Shown piece by piece: positions 12,401 through 23,802 of a DNA stretch of 64,000 nt. Each line of letters begins with the position of its first letter. Within the stretch, counting starts at the first letter, position 1. The notes under the pieces are model-generated. The model saw only the letters and a list, made by a program, of their open reading frames with translations, was not told the origin of the DNA and did not search any database. Origin of the DNA: Toxotes chatareus (taxonomy: Eukaryota > Chordata > Actinopteri > Toxotidae); assembly GCA_016801885.1 (NCBI GenBank), contig CM028886.1, positions 18,627,866 to 18,691,865 of the forward strand, read 5' to 3'. A program made the translations under genes and the position numbers.

Positions 12401-14100
12401 TTGTTTAGTTTGGCACCAGACTTGACCTCTAGTCACGGCCAAACGTGTTCTGTCTTGGACTGAACAAGCTCGAAAACCTGCTTGTACATTCGATGACATA
12501 GATGTATTTTACACAAGCGCATATGTTCATACATACACAAGGCAGCAGGGGTGGGAGCAAACACACACTCTCTTCTAATTCTGCATTTTGGCACATTGTA
12601 TCCTAACACCAGCTGCTGGGCAGGTGACATGTTCACTGTCGACCATGTGGACGACCCACAGTGCACAAGGTCTTTCTCCCAAGAAAGACAGAGAGCTGTG
12701 TTTAAAAATGCATTTCTCTCTGAACGGGTTAAAAAAAAAATATCAACAGCATTTTTTTTTTTTTGGCCGACAATCATCACATGTAAAATGGTGGGATACT
12801 TACATTTTTGTTGCACCTGTGAGTGTAAAGGTTTCCCTGTTTATCTTTCAGTGTGTTAGTGTGCCACTGTATCCTGCCATTAAACTCCATTCATCTTTCA
12901 TTTGGTGCGTTTTTCTGTCCTCTCTCACATCCATCCGTTGATCCATCATTTCCACATTACTCATCCAGCTCTCCATCCATCCATTCACCCATCGATTTGT
13001 CACTTGACTTTGTTGTTGTGTACGAGTCTTCACTTGCTCTCCTGACAGACTTCCCATCCATTTGTCTGTTTAAGTATCTGTATGTCTGCATGTCTTCCTG
13101 GTTGTCTCTCTGTCCGTCTGGCAATTAATTTGTGTGTTTGTCAGTAGCTGCTTCTCTCTACGCCCACATGTCCATCAGCCGTGTCCAAACAGCAGTATCC
13201 AAAAAACAAGCACTCTTCCACTGCTTTCACAATATAGTGCAGGACAATGGACAACACTATGGTGCAATAGTTAAGCAGATATTCAGTACAGCTTGTGTCC
13301 TTAGCCTGAAACATCAAAACGTGTTTTTGGGAGAAGACAGAGCAATTCTTCCTCCGTTGGTGTTTCCCCACATCACTGCAGTTTGACACAACATGGCAGC
13401 AGCAGCCAAAGGCCTGCCAGCTGTGGTCTCAGCCCACTGGGTCCACAGTTTGTTTTCTCATGAGTCATCATTAAACAGCGCTCAGGTGCACCTCTGGCAG
13501 TCAGAAATTCACTCCTGTCCCTTCCCTGTGTTCTCCTGCGCGCTTTTTTCTTCTTCTCAGCACATTTTTTCTGCTCATCTCATCGCTTTCTCTTGGTCAT
13601 CCAATGCAATAGCTTCCACTCATTTATTTTTACCCTTCTTCTCTCTAGGTTTCACCTTTGCTCCAGCTTAGTGGTATCTTGTGCAACCAAACTTCTGTCT
13701 CAAAATCACGCAGGTGGATAATGATACCTCTGGTGATCCTTAGGCAGCTCTTTTTCAACTGGGTGTGAGTTGGGAAATGCCTCCCCTCAGAACTGGCACT
13801 GCTGGTTGGTTTATAGTTGGTAAAAACAAGTTCTCCATAAAACACAGTATCATTATGAGCAGAAAAAAAAGAGTTATGTTTAACGAATACAAAAATTCAC
13901 TGCGGTGTTCTAAATGTTCAAGTCCTTAAGTTTTACTACTGCATATTGCATGGTCAAAATGTCCTGGCATGCTGCAATAAGGCTGCTTTCTACACGCAGT
14001 TTGAACAAACATGACTAATGCTTGTTTAAATGGAAGGCAACCAAAAACATCTCTCACAGTCCCGTTGTAGGTGTAGTTCAGGCCAATGTGTTTTCCAAGT
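9415..14100. other. Non-coding stretch, low-complexity patches
   Basis: No gene was recognised. A 14-bp unit (TGAAAATGCTCATG) is tandemly duplicated at about 11548-11575. An imperfect ATCC-rich tract lies at about 12930-12995, and a short CA run at 9535-9548. The open frames of 100-133 codons here overlap each other on both strands and have no recognisable domain or splice context. Confidence 0.55.
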
Positions 14101-16690
14101 GCTGACAAAGCACACATAGTGCAATACACTTAAACACAGAGGGCCAGCACAGGGTCAAATCGAGCGCTGCACCAAGTGTTAAAGCCCGAACGAAGGCATG
14201 TGTCCAGCAGTGTGACGGACAGCAGCGTAATGGCTGAGCACATCTCCCAGAGAAGGGAATATAACTGACTCAACTTTAATCAAGCGTATAGCTTAAGGCA
14301 CAAGTCCAGCAGGTCACAAGTAACTCGAGGCTGGGTTAAACCCGGTTGCTCAGGTGACATGGAAACTTCATTTCATGCAAACATACAAATCTTACGTCTC
14401 AACAACATTCCTTTAGTTCTGGAACAACATGTACTATATGTGCAGAACAACAGACTAAATTCCCATACTCATGTGTGTCTTTTTATCTAGATGTAGAATT
14501 GATGAAATCCAAAAACTTACTCTTGCTGTCTTTCTCTCCCTCCCTCTCCTCAGCCCTCCACTTTCTCTCTCTCCCTCTCTCTTCTCCCTTTTCCCTTAAA
14601 AATAGTTTTTTAAACAAGTGGTTCTCTCACACGGCCAACATCAACATCTAATAAAGCCCAAAGATAAACATGGGCCTCGGTCTACGGCAGAGTTGATTTC
14701 ATCCCCAGGGAGCATCAGCCAACTCCCGTCCATCTGCCCAAACACAAACCTGCTGTTTTTCACAGGGGAAAAAAGAGAACATCAAAACAATGCTGTCAGA
14801 TCAGCATTACTTGGGCTCTTAAAGAATATGATTATGCAGCGGTTTGTGAATATCAACTACCATGGCTTGTCCACGGCGTTAATACGTCTGCTCTGAACAG
14901 TCATCACGTCTGGTTTCTGGAAATCATGTGTTATTTTGCAGCCAAAAAGAGAGAGATGAAGAGATGAGTGGCCAAAAAAAGACAGAAATATGAAAAGAAA
15001 AAGGCTTGAGTTTGGTAAACATCATCACTATCGCAGTCTGTCTTTCAGTGTCCTTGACTCTGTAACAGTGAGAAAAAGAAAAATCTTTATGTTGGAATGG
15101 AGTTCAGCACAGTGCATGAACAGCAGGTGTTCCGTGTCATCCTGAACAGTGGAAAATGGTTTCAGTCATAGATATACAACGTTCATAAAATAAAAGCATG
15201 GTTTGAAAAGGAAAACATGAGGGGGAGAGGCTTAATAACATCTTTAGTCCTGAGAACAGATGCCAACTGGAACAGTATCACAGTTAAAACAATCACATCT
15301 GTGTCCTGGAAATTAGGTGATAACCTTTTTCCTGCTTTTGTGGTCTTTCTAACCTAATTTTGCTTTCACATCGTGAGGTTCTCATTTGAAGGATGTACTA
15401 GCTTTGTAACAGGATTTGTCGTGCTTGGCTTTATTGTTTTCTGTCTAGCTGGCGGTCCCAAGGTGAGCCGAGTGCACGGAAGGTGTGCATGACTCTCAGC
15501 ATGCCTTTCCAGCCTACACCTCTGTGTTGAAAGCTGACTTATTGAGCACCTGCTAAATACAGTCAATCCTGGAGCGTTTCTGGATGTGATTATGTATGCG
15601 TTTTCTGTGTGCGTCTGCGCACAATCATGTACGTGAATATGTGTGTGTCAAGCATTTGTTTGCATAAAGATGTGTGCATGTGAATGTGCCCGCATGTTTT
15701 TCCATGCACAATACCAATCTGCTGCAGACCTGTCGCTGCTCGGTGCCAGCGCACAGATGTTTGGCCACTGTCCTTTCAGCAAGAGTTCGTCTGGAATCTG
15801 TAAAGATAAACAGAGAGAACAGTTCACACAGAATAACAAGTCTGTGACGGCGGAAAAGTGATACTCGTGTATTGTGCTTTCAAAGTGTGAGCATCTACTT
15901 TTATCATTAGAGGACACATCCTGTTCTATTCCAGGAAGATGTGATACTAGGATGGTTATTTAACAAACAAAGGGAAGTCCTCTTTATAGTTTTTCAAAGT
16001 CAGGAGCTGAGAGGAAATGACTTCAGGTATGTAGATATTGTTTGTAAACTAAATGTTTTTGTTTAAACATGTTTAATATTCTGTAATGTGGTGATAATAT
16101 TTTTATGCACAGTTCAGAATGTGAAAGATTTACCTACTTCACTTGAAATAAAGACGGCTTTCCCTGACATCAGAAGACATTTTTTTTAATGAAATATGAT
16201 AATATTAGTCTATTTAAGTTTCAGGGAAAATGAGCAGCGATGCTATATCACACAGCTAAGGGCATATACTTGATGAGAAGGGCAACAGTTTAAACCTTTA
16301 TCGTATTGTAGTAATTAATCAAAGCAGCACATTGCAAACTCAAGAAAAAGTTTCTTACAAGTCTGATAAAATGGAGACAGTCCTGTCAGTCAGGCGCTGA
16401 TGTGTACCCAGCAGAGTCTGTACTGAGTTGAAGTGTGTTTACAGTTTGTGTTGACCTGCTGGTCTTACTTAATCAGACCAAGACCATTTTCTAGGGGAAA
16501 ACCCTGGTATATTTCTCACACATTACAAACACACAGACACATACACCCTTAGCTCAGCAGCAGTCAGTTTCACTGATTAAAACTAGAACAAATGGTACAC
16601 GTTCTTTACACTATCAAAGAAAGACAGTGCAATAAAGTTAAAAAGTGTATAAAAGATAGCATCTGTGTTTTTGAAGCTAACATCTGCACT
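14101..16690. other. Non-coding stretch, no gene seen
   Basis: A pyrimidine-rich run lies at about 14523-14600. After it, 14620-14910 is complex, repeat-free sequence that could be conserved non-coding DNA (see findings). I see nothing coding elsewhere. Confidence 0.5.
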
Positions 16691-16725
16691 GTGTGTGTGT
16701 GTGTGTAGGTGTAGGTGTAGGTGTA
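16691..16725. repeat. GT microsatellite running into GGTGTA units
   Basis: Eight GT units (16691-16706) run directly into three AGGTGT-type hexamers ending at about 16725. It is a compound simple repeat. Confidence 0.9.
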
Positions 16726-19134
16726 TGGTTGGGAAAGTTATGATAGGAAGCCAAAAGCTGATGAGGGGCCCTTAGAGTCTGAATGATGGATGGATCAACG
16801 TGGAGGCATCTCTGGAGATAAACTGCAAAAGAGGAGGCAGGAAAAAAGAGAAGGAGGGGTAAAGAAGAGAAGAGTCATAAGGGAGAGTCCAGCAGGAAAT
16901 AAAGATAAAACACATTGTAACGCACAGACATGGGGGGCTTTAGGGCAGTAAAGGAAAGACAAGTAGCGCACCCTGTTTCAGACCACAAGGCACAGGATGC
17001 TCAGCGATTATGCTGCAGCCCCTCTTGTACGATTGTCTCTTGTTAAGTCAAAACCGCGGTAGTTCAGCATTAAGCCTGGCAGGGGATGAACAACTAGGAG
17101 CAGTGCATCACAGCAGATGCAATGATAAAGAGAGTTCAGTGTACTGGTTTAAGAGGAAAACCCTCATGATTAAAACAGGAAAAACAGTCATGTTCGCAAA
17201 GAATCAACAACAATATCAAAAAGTTCTCCACCTGCCAATTCAAAACCAATAATCTTGGTGGCTATCTGGTACAGCCTGTGCTCTCTAATCAAATCCAGCT
17301 GAATCGTGCTGCTAATAGTCGTAGTCTGACTTAGAAATGCAGCAGCTGGAGTTACATGATGGCAGGGTTTTTTTGCCCAGGGTCACAACAGCCACTAAAC
17401 ACTTGTTATGCTCATTTTCGTGCAGACGCTTGTTCCCCATCAAAGGAAAAGACTTTCTTTTCTCTATCCAATGATTTAACATGGTCATTCTGTCTTCCTT
17501 TCCACACACACACACGCACGCACGCACGCACACATAAGCCAGTCACTGTCTCATTCACTCTAGATTCCCTATATCCTTGTCTTTTCTTTCCATCCATCCT
17601 CGTATATGTCTACTTGTGTTTCTTTTTTGTCTCTTAGACAATGTTGATCTGTGATGAGAGGTAGGATTAAGTGGATATTGACATTATCATACATGCCAGT
17701 ATTGTCTTAGTGCCAGCCTGGAAGAAAAAAAAAAGTACAAAAAAAACAAATGGAAACCAAAACACAGTCATAATATTTTGACATCTTGCACAGCAAATAA
17801 CATGAGGAGGTGACCTCAGAGAGTGCACTACTAACAACTCTAGCTCTGCTAACACATCCTAATTGTTTAATTCCCGAAAAATGTTGTACCTACCTAGAGC
17901 CAACTTTGCAGAAAACTACCTGATTTTTAACTGGCTGCAATACATTTTTGATTTTAAATACAATTTCTGTAAAGAACTGTTTTTTGTTGCTGTTGTTGCT
18001 GTTTTTTCTTTTTTTTTTTTTCACAAAGAAGGGTAAAAAAAAAGAAAAGAAAAGAAATGCACCTGCCAAAATATTCAGAGGGAATGTCTCAGACAAAGCT
18101 TTTTGCTTTTGCTTCAATTTGTTAGGCACACAGTACAGTATAGTTAGAGCATATGCAATAGATTAAAAAAAGCTGCTTAAGATGTAAACAAGTAAATCAT
18201 GGACAGGAAAGCCTGCACTAGATTAAGTAGCAGTTAACGTCTAAGAATCTGGATTAAATTCTTTTCATTCTTTTTTCCAGTTTTTTCCAGTTTAACCACG
18301 AGCACTAACTTACCGTAATTTATTTTGTAGATAAGCCTAACAGACATGGAATGACATGGAAAGCAGTGTTTCCATATCATGCTGCTGTTATCAATGCTTA
18401 TGAATTTTTGCAGTGCTTACAGGTTATTTATACACGTGAAGCATAGTCTGCATTTTTTACAGATTTTCTTTTTGTCAGACTGTTTAAGCTCAACAGGCTC
18501 AGTGGCATGAGTAGGTGTGGCACCATCAACCTATAGACTGTGAGCACAATAGCCACACACACCCTTAGCGACTACCAGTGAAAAGTTAAGTATGCCATCT
18601 CCATTCTTCTTTCTCTTTCCCTCTTCCTTTCCACTTTCTCATTGCCCCTCACAGTGTGAAGTGCATTGTTGTGCTGAGCTCATGCAGTGCCAAGCACCAA
18701 CCGCACCCCCCCTTGTAAAACCCCCATGTCCAATTTCAATTCTCCAGTTCCTTCCACCATTCACCTTATCTAATTAAATCTGCACTCAGTGGGTCCTGGG
18801 CACTGGAAACTGCATTGTGGGGTCCCTGGACAAGCAAAACAAATGGAGACCCCAGCATGTGGAGATTAGAAGCAGACCCTCCATGTGGCTTTTGTATGCA
18901 TGGAGAAAAAGCAAGGGGGAGAGTGAAACTGCACAGGAGGATGAGTGAAGGGTATACAGGGTGAAAAAAATTTGGAAAGGTGGAATGGAGGAGAGAGTTT
19001 GAGGTGGACGCGGACATGTGGGCATGGAGATGAGAGAGGGAAGGAGAAAGAATTGAGCGGCAGACCATGGAAAGAATGGTGGGAAGTGGAGAGGGAAAGT
19101 GAAGGAGTTCAGAGGTAGCAGTGGAGTGAGGGCT
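16726..19134. other. Non-coding stretch, simple-sequence rich
   Basis: No gene was recognised. It holds a CA/CG run at about 17505-17532, A/T homopolymer runs at about 17725-17750 and 18000-18060, and a strongly purine-rich plus strand at about 18895-19134. The 133-codon minus-strand frame across 18766-19167 exists because that purine-rich tract has few stops when read from the pyrimidine strand. Confidence 0.55.
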
Positions 19135-19158
19135 GAAAGAAAGAAAGAAAGAAAGAAA
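19135..19158. repeat. (GAAA)6 microsatellite
   Basis: Six uninterrupted GAAA units end a purine-rich tract of roughly 250 bases. Confidence 0.9.
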
Positions 19159-19487
19159 ATGTGGCAAAAGTTCCCCCTGCCTTCCCTTTTACATTAACAT
19201 TAAACTGCTTGACCACAAGCGTCTCCCTATCAGTTCGTATCCAGCTGTGTAAATATGTGGATGTGTTAAATGAACCACAAGCTGAGTGCCCTGCATAAAG
19301 GCATCTGCTAAGCAAGCAAATAAACACAGGCACTCTAACCTCATAACCTGCTGTTATGTTATGGTGAGCACACAAAGACTTACACGCACACATAATTTAC
19401 ACACACGAGCTGTGTGAACAGTCATAGCAGCACTTGCACGTATTCATAAAATAACGTGCATGGACACATGTACAGAAGCAGATTCAA

Positions 19488-19550
19488 ACACACACACACG
19501 CACACACACGCGCGCACACACACACACGCACACACGCACACACACACGCA
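19488..19550. repeat. Compound CA/CG repeat, 63-bp alternating purine-pyrimidine
   Basis: The run is ACAC... interrupted by CG dinucleotides, including a CGCGCG core at about 19509-19514. Purines and pyrimidines alternate without a break over 63 bases, the base pattern that favours left-handed DNA. Confidence 0.9.
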
Positions 19551-19841
19551 GGTGTGTAACCAGATCAGGCATAACAGTGGTTTCTGTGGTCATGTTACTC
19601 TCAGCCCATTACCTGTCTAAACAACAGCTCTCTGAGGACTCAGAATGTCTGTCACTCAAGAAATCTTCACAGAGGGTGAACTTTTTTTTTTGTTTGTTTG
19701 TTACCAAAAACAAATTCAACCATAATTTTCTAAAATAATGGAAATAACGGTAGATGGATGTTTTATGAAAATTATCTGTCTGACATATGACTATGAACTG
19801 TGTTTGTGCGGTCTGATGATGTAAAACAAAAACCTACAACC

Positions 19842-19872
19842 TTTCACTAAATGTAATGAACATTTAGTGAAA
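19842..19872. repeat. Perfect 13-bp inverted repeat (hairpin)
   Basis: The arms TTTCACTAAATGT and ACATTTAGTGAAA are exact reverse complements separated by AATGA (19855-19859). Confidence 0.9.
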
Positions 19873-20891
19873 CACAACATTTTATCTCACTTCATTAGAG
19901 TTGGGAAATATTTTGTTTTCTGATTATGTTATTATGATTATTTTTTTCCTTGTACGATTGTTTTGCTGGTCACTGCAGCTAAAATCATTTCTGAAGTGTT
20001 GAATGTTCCTCATCATTTCTGGTGATCATGGTAACCATGAATGGGACTTTAACGTCTTATTACAATGTATAATTGTATCCATGATATCATACAAAGGTTG
20101 TGTGGCTTCTAACAGGGTTTACAACTGAACCTCAGCAGACATCAAATAAAAAAAAAGCAGGAAGGAAATAAATTAAACTTATTAGCAAGAGAATAATTAA
20201 ACAAACTAATATAAAGCGGGGTATCCTGTTTTAGTGGCAAGCACAGTGTTCCTGAAGTTTATTGTGTGACTAAGTTGTTGACTTGTAGCCAAAATGTGAA
20301 AAAAAAAACAAATCTGCAGAATAAAACCTTCCAAATGGCAAAAGAACGGAAAGAAAAGCAGCAAAAACATATGTGTTGGAGTTTGCTGTTTTTGATGAAT
20401 GTCTTCGGTGATTTGCTGTGCCAAGTCTGGTTAGTTTCACCCAGCTGGTCACTTTTTCATCCGTTTCTCTCTCTCTTTTTTTTTTTTTTTTTTTGCATCT
20501 CACACTGTGTCTTGCCTTTAACTCTCTGAAAATGCATAAGTCAGGCTGAGACAGAGCCACTTCCTCCTCAAAGTAAAGAGCACACAGATGAATGGCGATC
20601 CACGGGACGGGGATGGGGAAGATCTTAGCTGCAGTTATGAATTCCCTTGGCCTTGGATGCAATTATGGGTCATGTTTGTCATGATTTACGGCCACATCTC
20701 CTGTCTCTCTCCCTGCTGTTATAAGACACATCACAGCATCATTTGTTATAGTTCCCTTCTTTGTTCAACAAATATATGCCTTCTCTGAAAGCACCGCTTT
20801 CAACCTTCCTGAAACAACAGAGATAATAGATGTGATTTGTGTGCTGGAGAGGTAATTGAAAGGGCATTGGTCACTGTAGTTTTTGCAGTAT

Positions 20892-20904
20892 TGCCCTCTA
20901 CTGG
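20892..20904 (-). promoter_or_regulatory. CTCF-like motif (candidate)
   Basis: The minus strand reads CCAGTAGAGGGCA, which fits the core vertebrate CTCF consensus CCASYAGRKGGCR at every position. It lies in intergenic DNA. Binding cannot be judged from sequence alone. Confidence 0.4.
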
Positions 20905-21051
20905 TGAAGTGCAATAGGCTTTTAATTTTAGTATACTATGTTGTAGAATGGTGGAAACAACACAAGACAGCAGAAATTAGACTTTGTTGTAAACAAAATT
21001 GTTGGACAATAATCTGTTAAAAGGGTTAAAAGGAAGGGAAACGTGGAGTAA

Positions 21052-21117
21052 TGATACACTCATGATACATGATACACTCATGATACATGATACACTCATG
21101 ATACATGATACACTCAT
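21052..21117. repeat. 18-bp minisatellite, 3.7 copies
   Basis: The unit TGATACACTCATGATACA repeats perfectly about 3.67 times. It is itself made of related TGATACA and CTCATGATACA parts. An open frame runs through it because 18 is a multiple of three, but there is no sign that it is coding. Confidence 0.95.
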
Positions 21118-21303
21118 CTATGTACCTGTAAGGGATCATCTAAAAAATAAACCTGGGAGTGTGAAGAACTTATTCACCCGGTTATTAATGAAAATGACCA
21201 AAGACCAATAATTTTGTTTTTCATTTACTCCTGATCAGCTTCTCTAAAGTATGAAGTTAGGAGTCTATCTTTAAATGAACTTCAGCTAAGAGGCCATCTA
21301 GGG

Positions 21304-21325
21304 CACACACACACACACACACACA
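21304..21325. repeat. (CA)11 microsatellite
   Basis: Eleven uninterrupted CA units. Confidence 0.95.
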
Positions 21326-21490
21326 GAGGGCACACTAGATCAATCCCCTACTGCCCAATTAGGGCTGACAGTAGGATTAAGGAAGGCTGACTCCCCAGGT
21401 CACATGAACTCTGTTGTCTGATACAGTTTCCCTCTGGAGACACACACAGGACTGATAGCACACAACGGAGTGTGGTGATGTGGATGTAAG

Positions 21491-21509
21491 TGTGTGTGTG
21501 TGTGTGTGT
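21491..21509. repeat. (TG)9 microsatellite
   Basis: Nine uninterrupted TG units and one extra T, about 165 bases from the CA repeat of opposite sense at 21304-21325. Confidence 0.9.
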
Positions 21510-23469
21510 ATTTGGAAGGGGAGTACAGGGAGAATCATTTGTTCTCCCCATGACATGTGTAAGTGCTAAAGTATGTGTGTGTGCAACTGTGTGTGTGTCT
21601 GTGCAGGCACGCTCGTTCATACATGTGCACTGGTGCAAGTAGAAAACATGCATATGTTACCTTTCCTGCTACATCCACTGGACCCCTTCAGGTGTATCAA
21701 ATTACCATATAATCCATCATCATATCATTACAATCTATCATTATAACCTTCTATCATTTGGAACACCGCCCAGAGATATGCTCTCATATGCAAATCACAT
21801 ACAAGGTATGTCTTTTTCATTAAGCTACAGTGATGTGCAACATTTGCATTGCATGCCTACAAATTATCCATTTAAGCTAAATCTATGCAACAGCTGCAAA
21901 GTCTGTTACAAATCTACAAAATGTGGTGGTGACTGTGCCTGCAGTCTCTCTGAACCGCAGCCGTGTCCATGTTTCATTAGCAACGCACTATCCATATTTC
22001 ATTACCATGCCGGTCAGTTATTCAATACCTAATACCTGGTCAGCAAGAAAGGCCTCGATGAACTTTCCTCATTTCAAAACCGCCTTTGCGATCATGCAGA
22101 AGATAATGGGCCTCAGTGTTGTCTGTGGTCGAGTGCCAAGTATTTTGTTTTCCACAACTGGAAGAGGAGAGGGGGAGAGAGTCAAGGTGGTTACTCAACC
22201 GTGTGTCAGGATATAATGTATTACCCCTGTTAAGTGGCATAAATTGTTTATTAGAAGCTATTAAGTAATAGTGAAATCCAAATACATGAGGGCAGAGAGG
22301 GGCTGCCTGTAGATACACAAATCTGATAATGTCTTTGAGGAGGTAATAGTGCATGCACACATACACATGTACATACACCAACATTTCTTGTCTAGACACA
22401 GGAGGATACAGGTGTTTGTGACTCTCTTTATCTCTCTGTGGTAGAAAAAAAAATTGTTTGGTTTTGCACTAGCAGCACTTTTAAACAGCCTCACAGTTAT
22501 CAGAATCAAGAAAACCTTTATGTGACGTCAAAGTCGACCATCAACCAAACTAAACAGATTGAGATTCAGATTGAAAAGCCCAACTCCAAAAACTGAAGGC
22601 ATTCAGTCCAACAACTTTTATCAGAGATAAAAGGACTTCACAAACCTCTGGTCAGAGATAAGAGACAGAGATAATGAGTGTCAGGTGTACAGGCTTATAA
22701 GCTGATGGAGAATGTGTTTTTATCAGTAAGATTTGTAGCAGGTCATAAATAAAACTACACAAGAAATGTACTAAGTACAGTAAAAGACATATTTCTGCCA
22801 CAAAAAATACTTTGCGTTTGTGTGTATGGGGATCAGCAAGCCGTTGAATGTATGTTTGTGTATGTTCCATAGGTACATCACTGCACCTTTTTAAAGCTGT
22901 GTGTTCAAGCAAGAATATTTACATGCAAGCTGTACGTGTGAGAATAAGTTTTGGGTTTGTGTGTGAGTTTGTCTATGCGTACGTATGCATCTATCTGGGA
23001 AATTCTTTGGCCCCAGGAATCACCAGAGACTCCATTACAATCAGCCACAGAATGGGCGTGAACACTGTGCATTTCTCAGGCTCTCCAACAAATGTAAAAT
23101 CATGTTTTTTGTTTCAGATAAATATCCCTCATGTGATGAAACGCTCCCAGAGCTCACTGAGATCTCGGCCAGCACCAAAGTTGGACAGCAGCTCAGAGCA
23201 CGCAGCGTAATCGAACATGAAAAAGGCCTCCTCTCTAAGCATTTCCTTGGCCCTGACAGCTCGCTAATGAGGGTATTGATTGCAGTAACACATGCTGATG
23301 AAGGATCAGTGGGCTAGGTGCTGTACAGTGACATGTGTTAACAATGCTGCATGATTAAATTAATATGGGAAACTCAATATCTCTCTCTGGCCAATCACGC
23401 TGGAGGTAGCTTCCACCAGAAAGAAGGAAACGCTCAAAGAAGGAAAGAATACAAAAAATACTCACTAAA

Positions 23470-23802
23470 AAATAGTCACTGCACCCAGCCAAGAAGTAGT
23501 CCAGCATGTGAACCCCCATAAAATCACAACTTTTCATTTGTTATTGAACTTTTTTTGTACATATCAAGCAAACAAGATATAATGTGTTGAAAAGAGAGCT
23601 TTAGAGTCGCTGAAAGGCAGATTTTTTTTTTTTTTTTTTTACATTTGGACAGAGCCAGACTAGCTGTTTCTCTGTTTCTGGTCTTCATGCTAAGCTAAGC
23701 TAACCATCTCTTGGCTGTAGCTCCATATGTTGTCGACCTTCTGATTTAACTCTTGGCAAGAAAGTGAATTAAGTCTATTCCCCAAAATGTCTAATTATTC
23801 CT
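23470..23802 (+). repeat. Teleost interspersed repeat (GCTAAGCTAAGCTAA family), long copy
   Basis: The copy includes AGCCAAGAAGTAGTCCAGCA near 23487, a T19 run at 23622-23640, ACATTTGGACAGAGCCAGACTAGCTG just after it, GCTAAGCTAAGCTAACCATC near 23690, and TGGCAAGAAAG with CCCAAAATGTCTAATTATTCC near the end. I recognise this combination from memory as a high-copy repeat of percomorph fishes. The family name is not certain. Partial copies with the same blocks occur at 34312-34391, 49585-49628 and 52828-53065. Confidence 0.65.

Larger units (their letters stand above)
19551..21051. other. Non-coding stretch with hairpin and CTCF-like site
   Basis: No gene was recognised. It contains a 13-bp inverted repeat at 19842-19872, a T19 run at 20476-20494 and a CTCF-like motif at 20892-20904. 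The remainder is unique-looking AT-rich sequence. Confidence 0.55.
21118..23465. other. Non-coding stretch with CA/GT repeats
   Basis: No gene was recognised. It holds CA and GT microsatellites (listed), a CRE palindrome TGACGTCA at 22523-22530 and three AGAGATAA motifs at 22623-22674. The overlapping frames of 86-120 codons at 22848-23317 lack family matches. The 23000-23300 part is complex sequence without simple repeats. Confidence 0.5.

Noticed and set aside
18766..19167. 133-codon minus-strand frame
   Set aside because: It is produced by a purine-rich tract that rarely yields stops on the opposite strand; it is Ser/Pro/Leu-rich low complexity.
21320..21332. CTCF-like CAGAGGGCAC
   Set aside because: The left half is supplied only by the CA repeat; the match is low-information.
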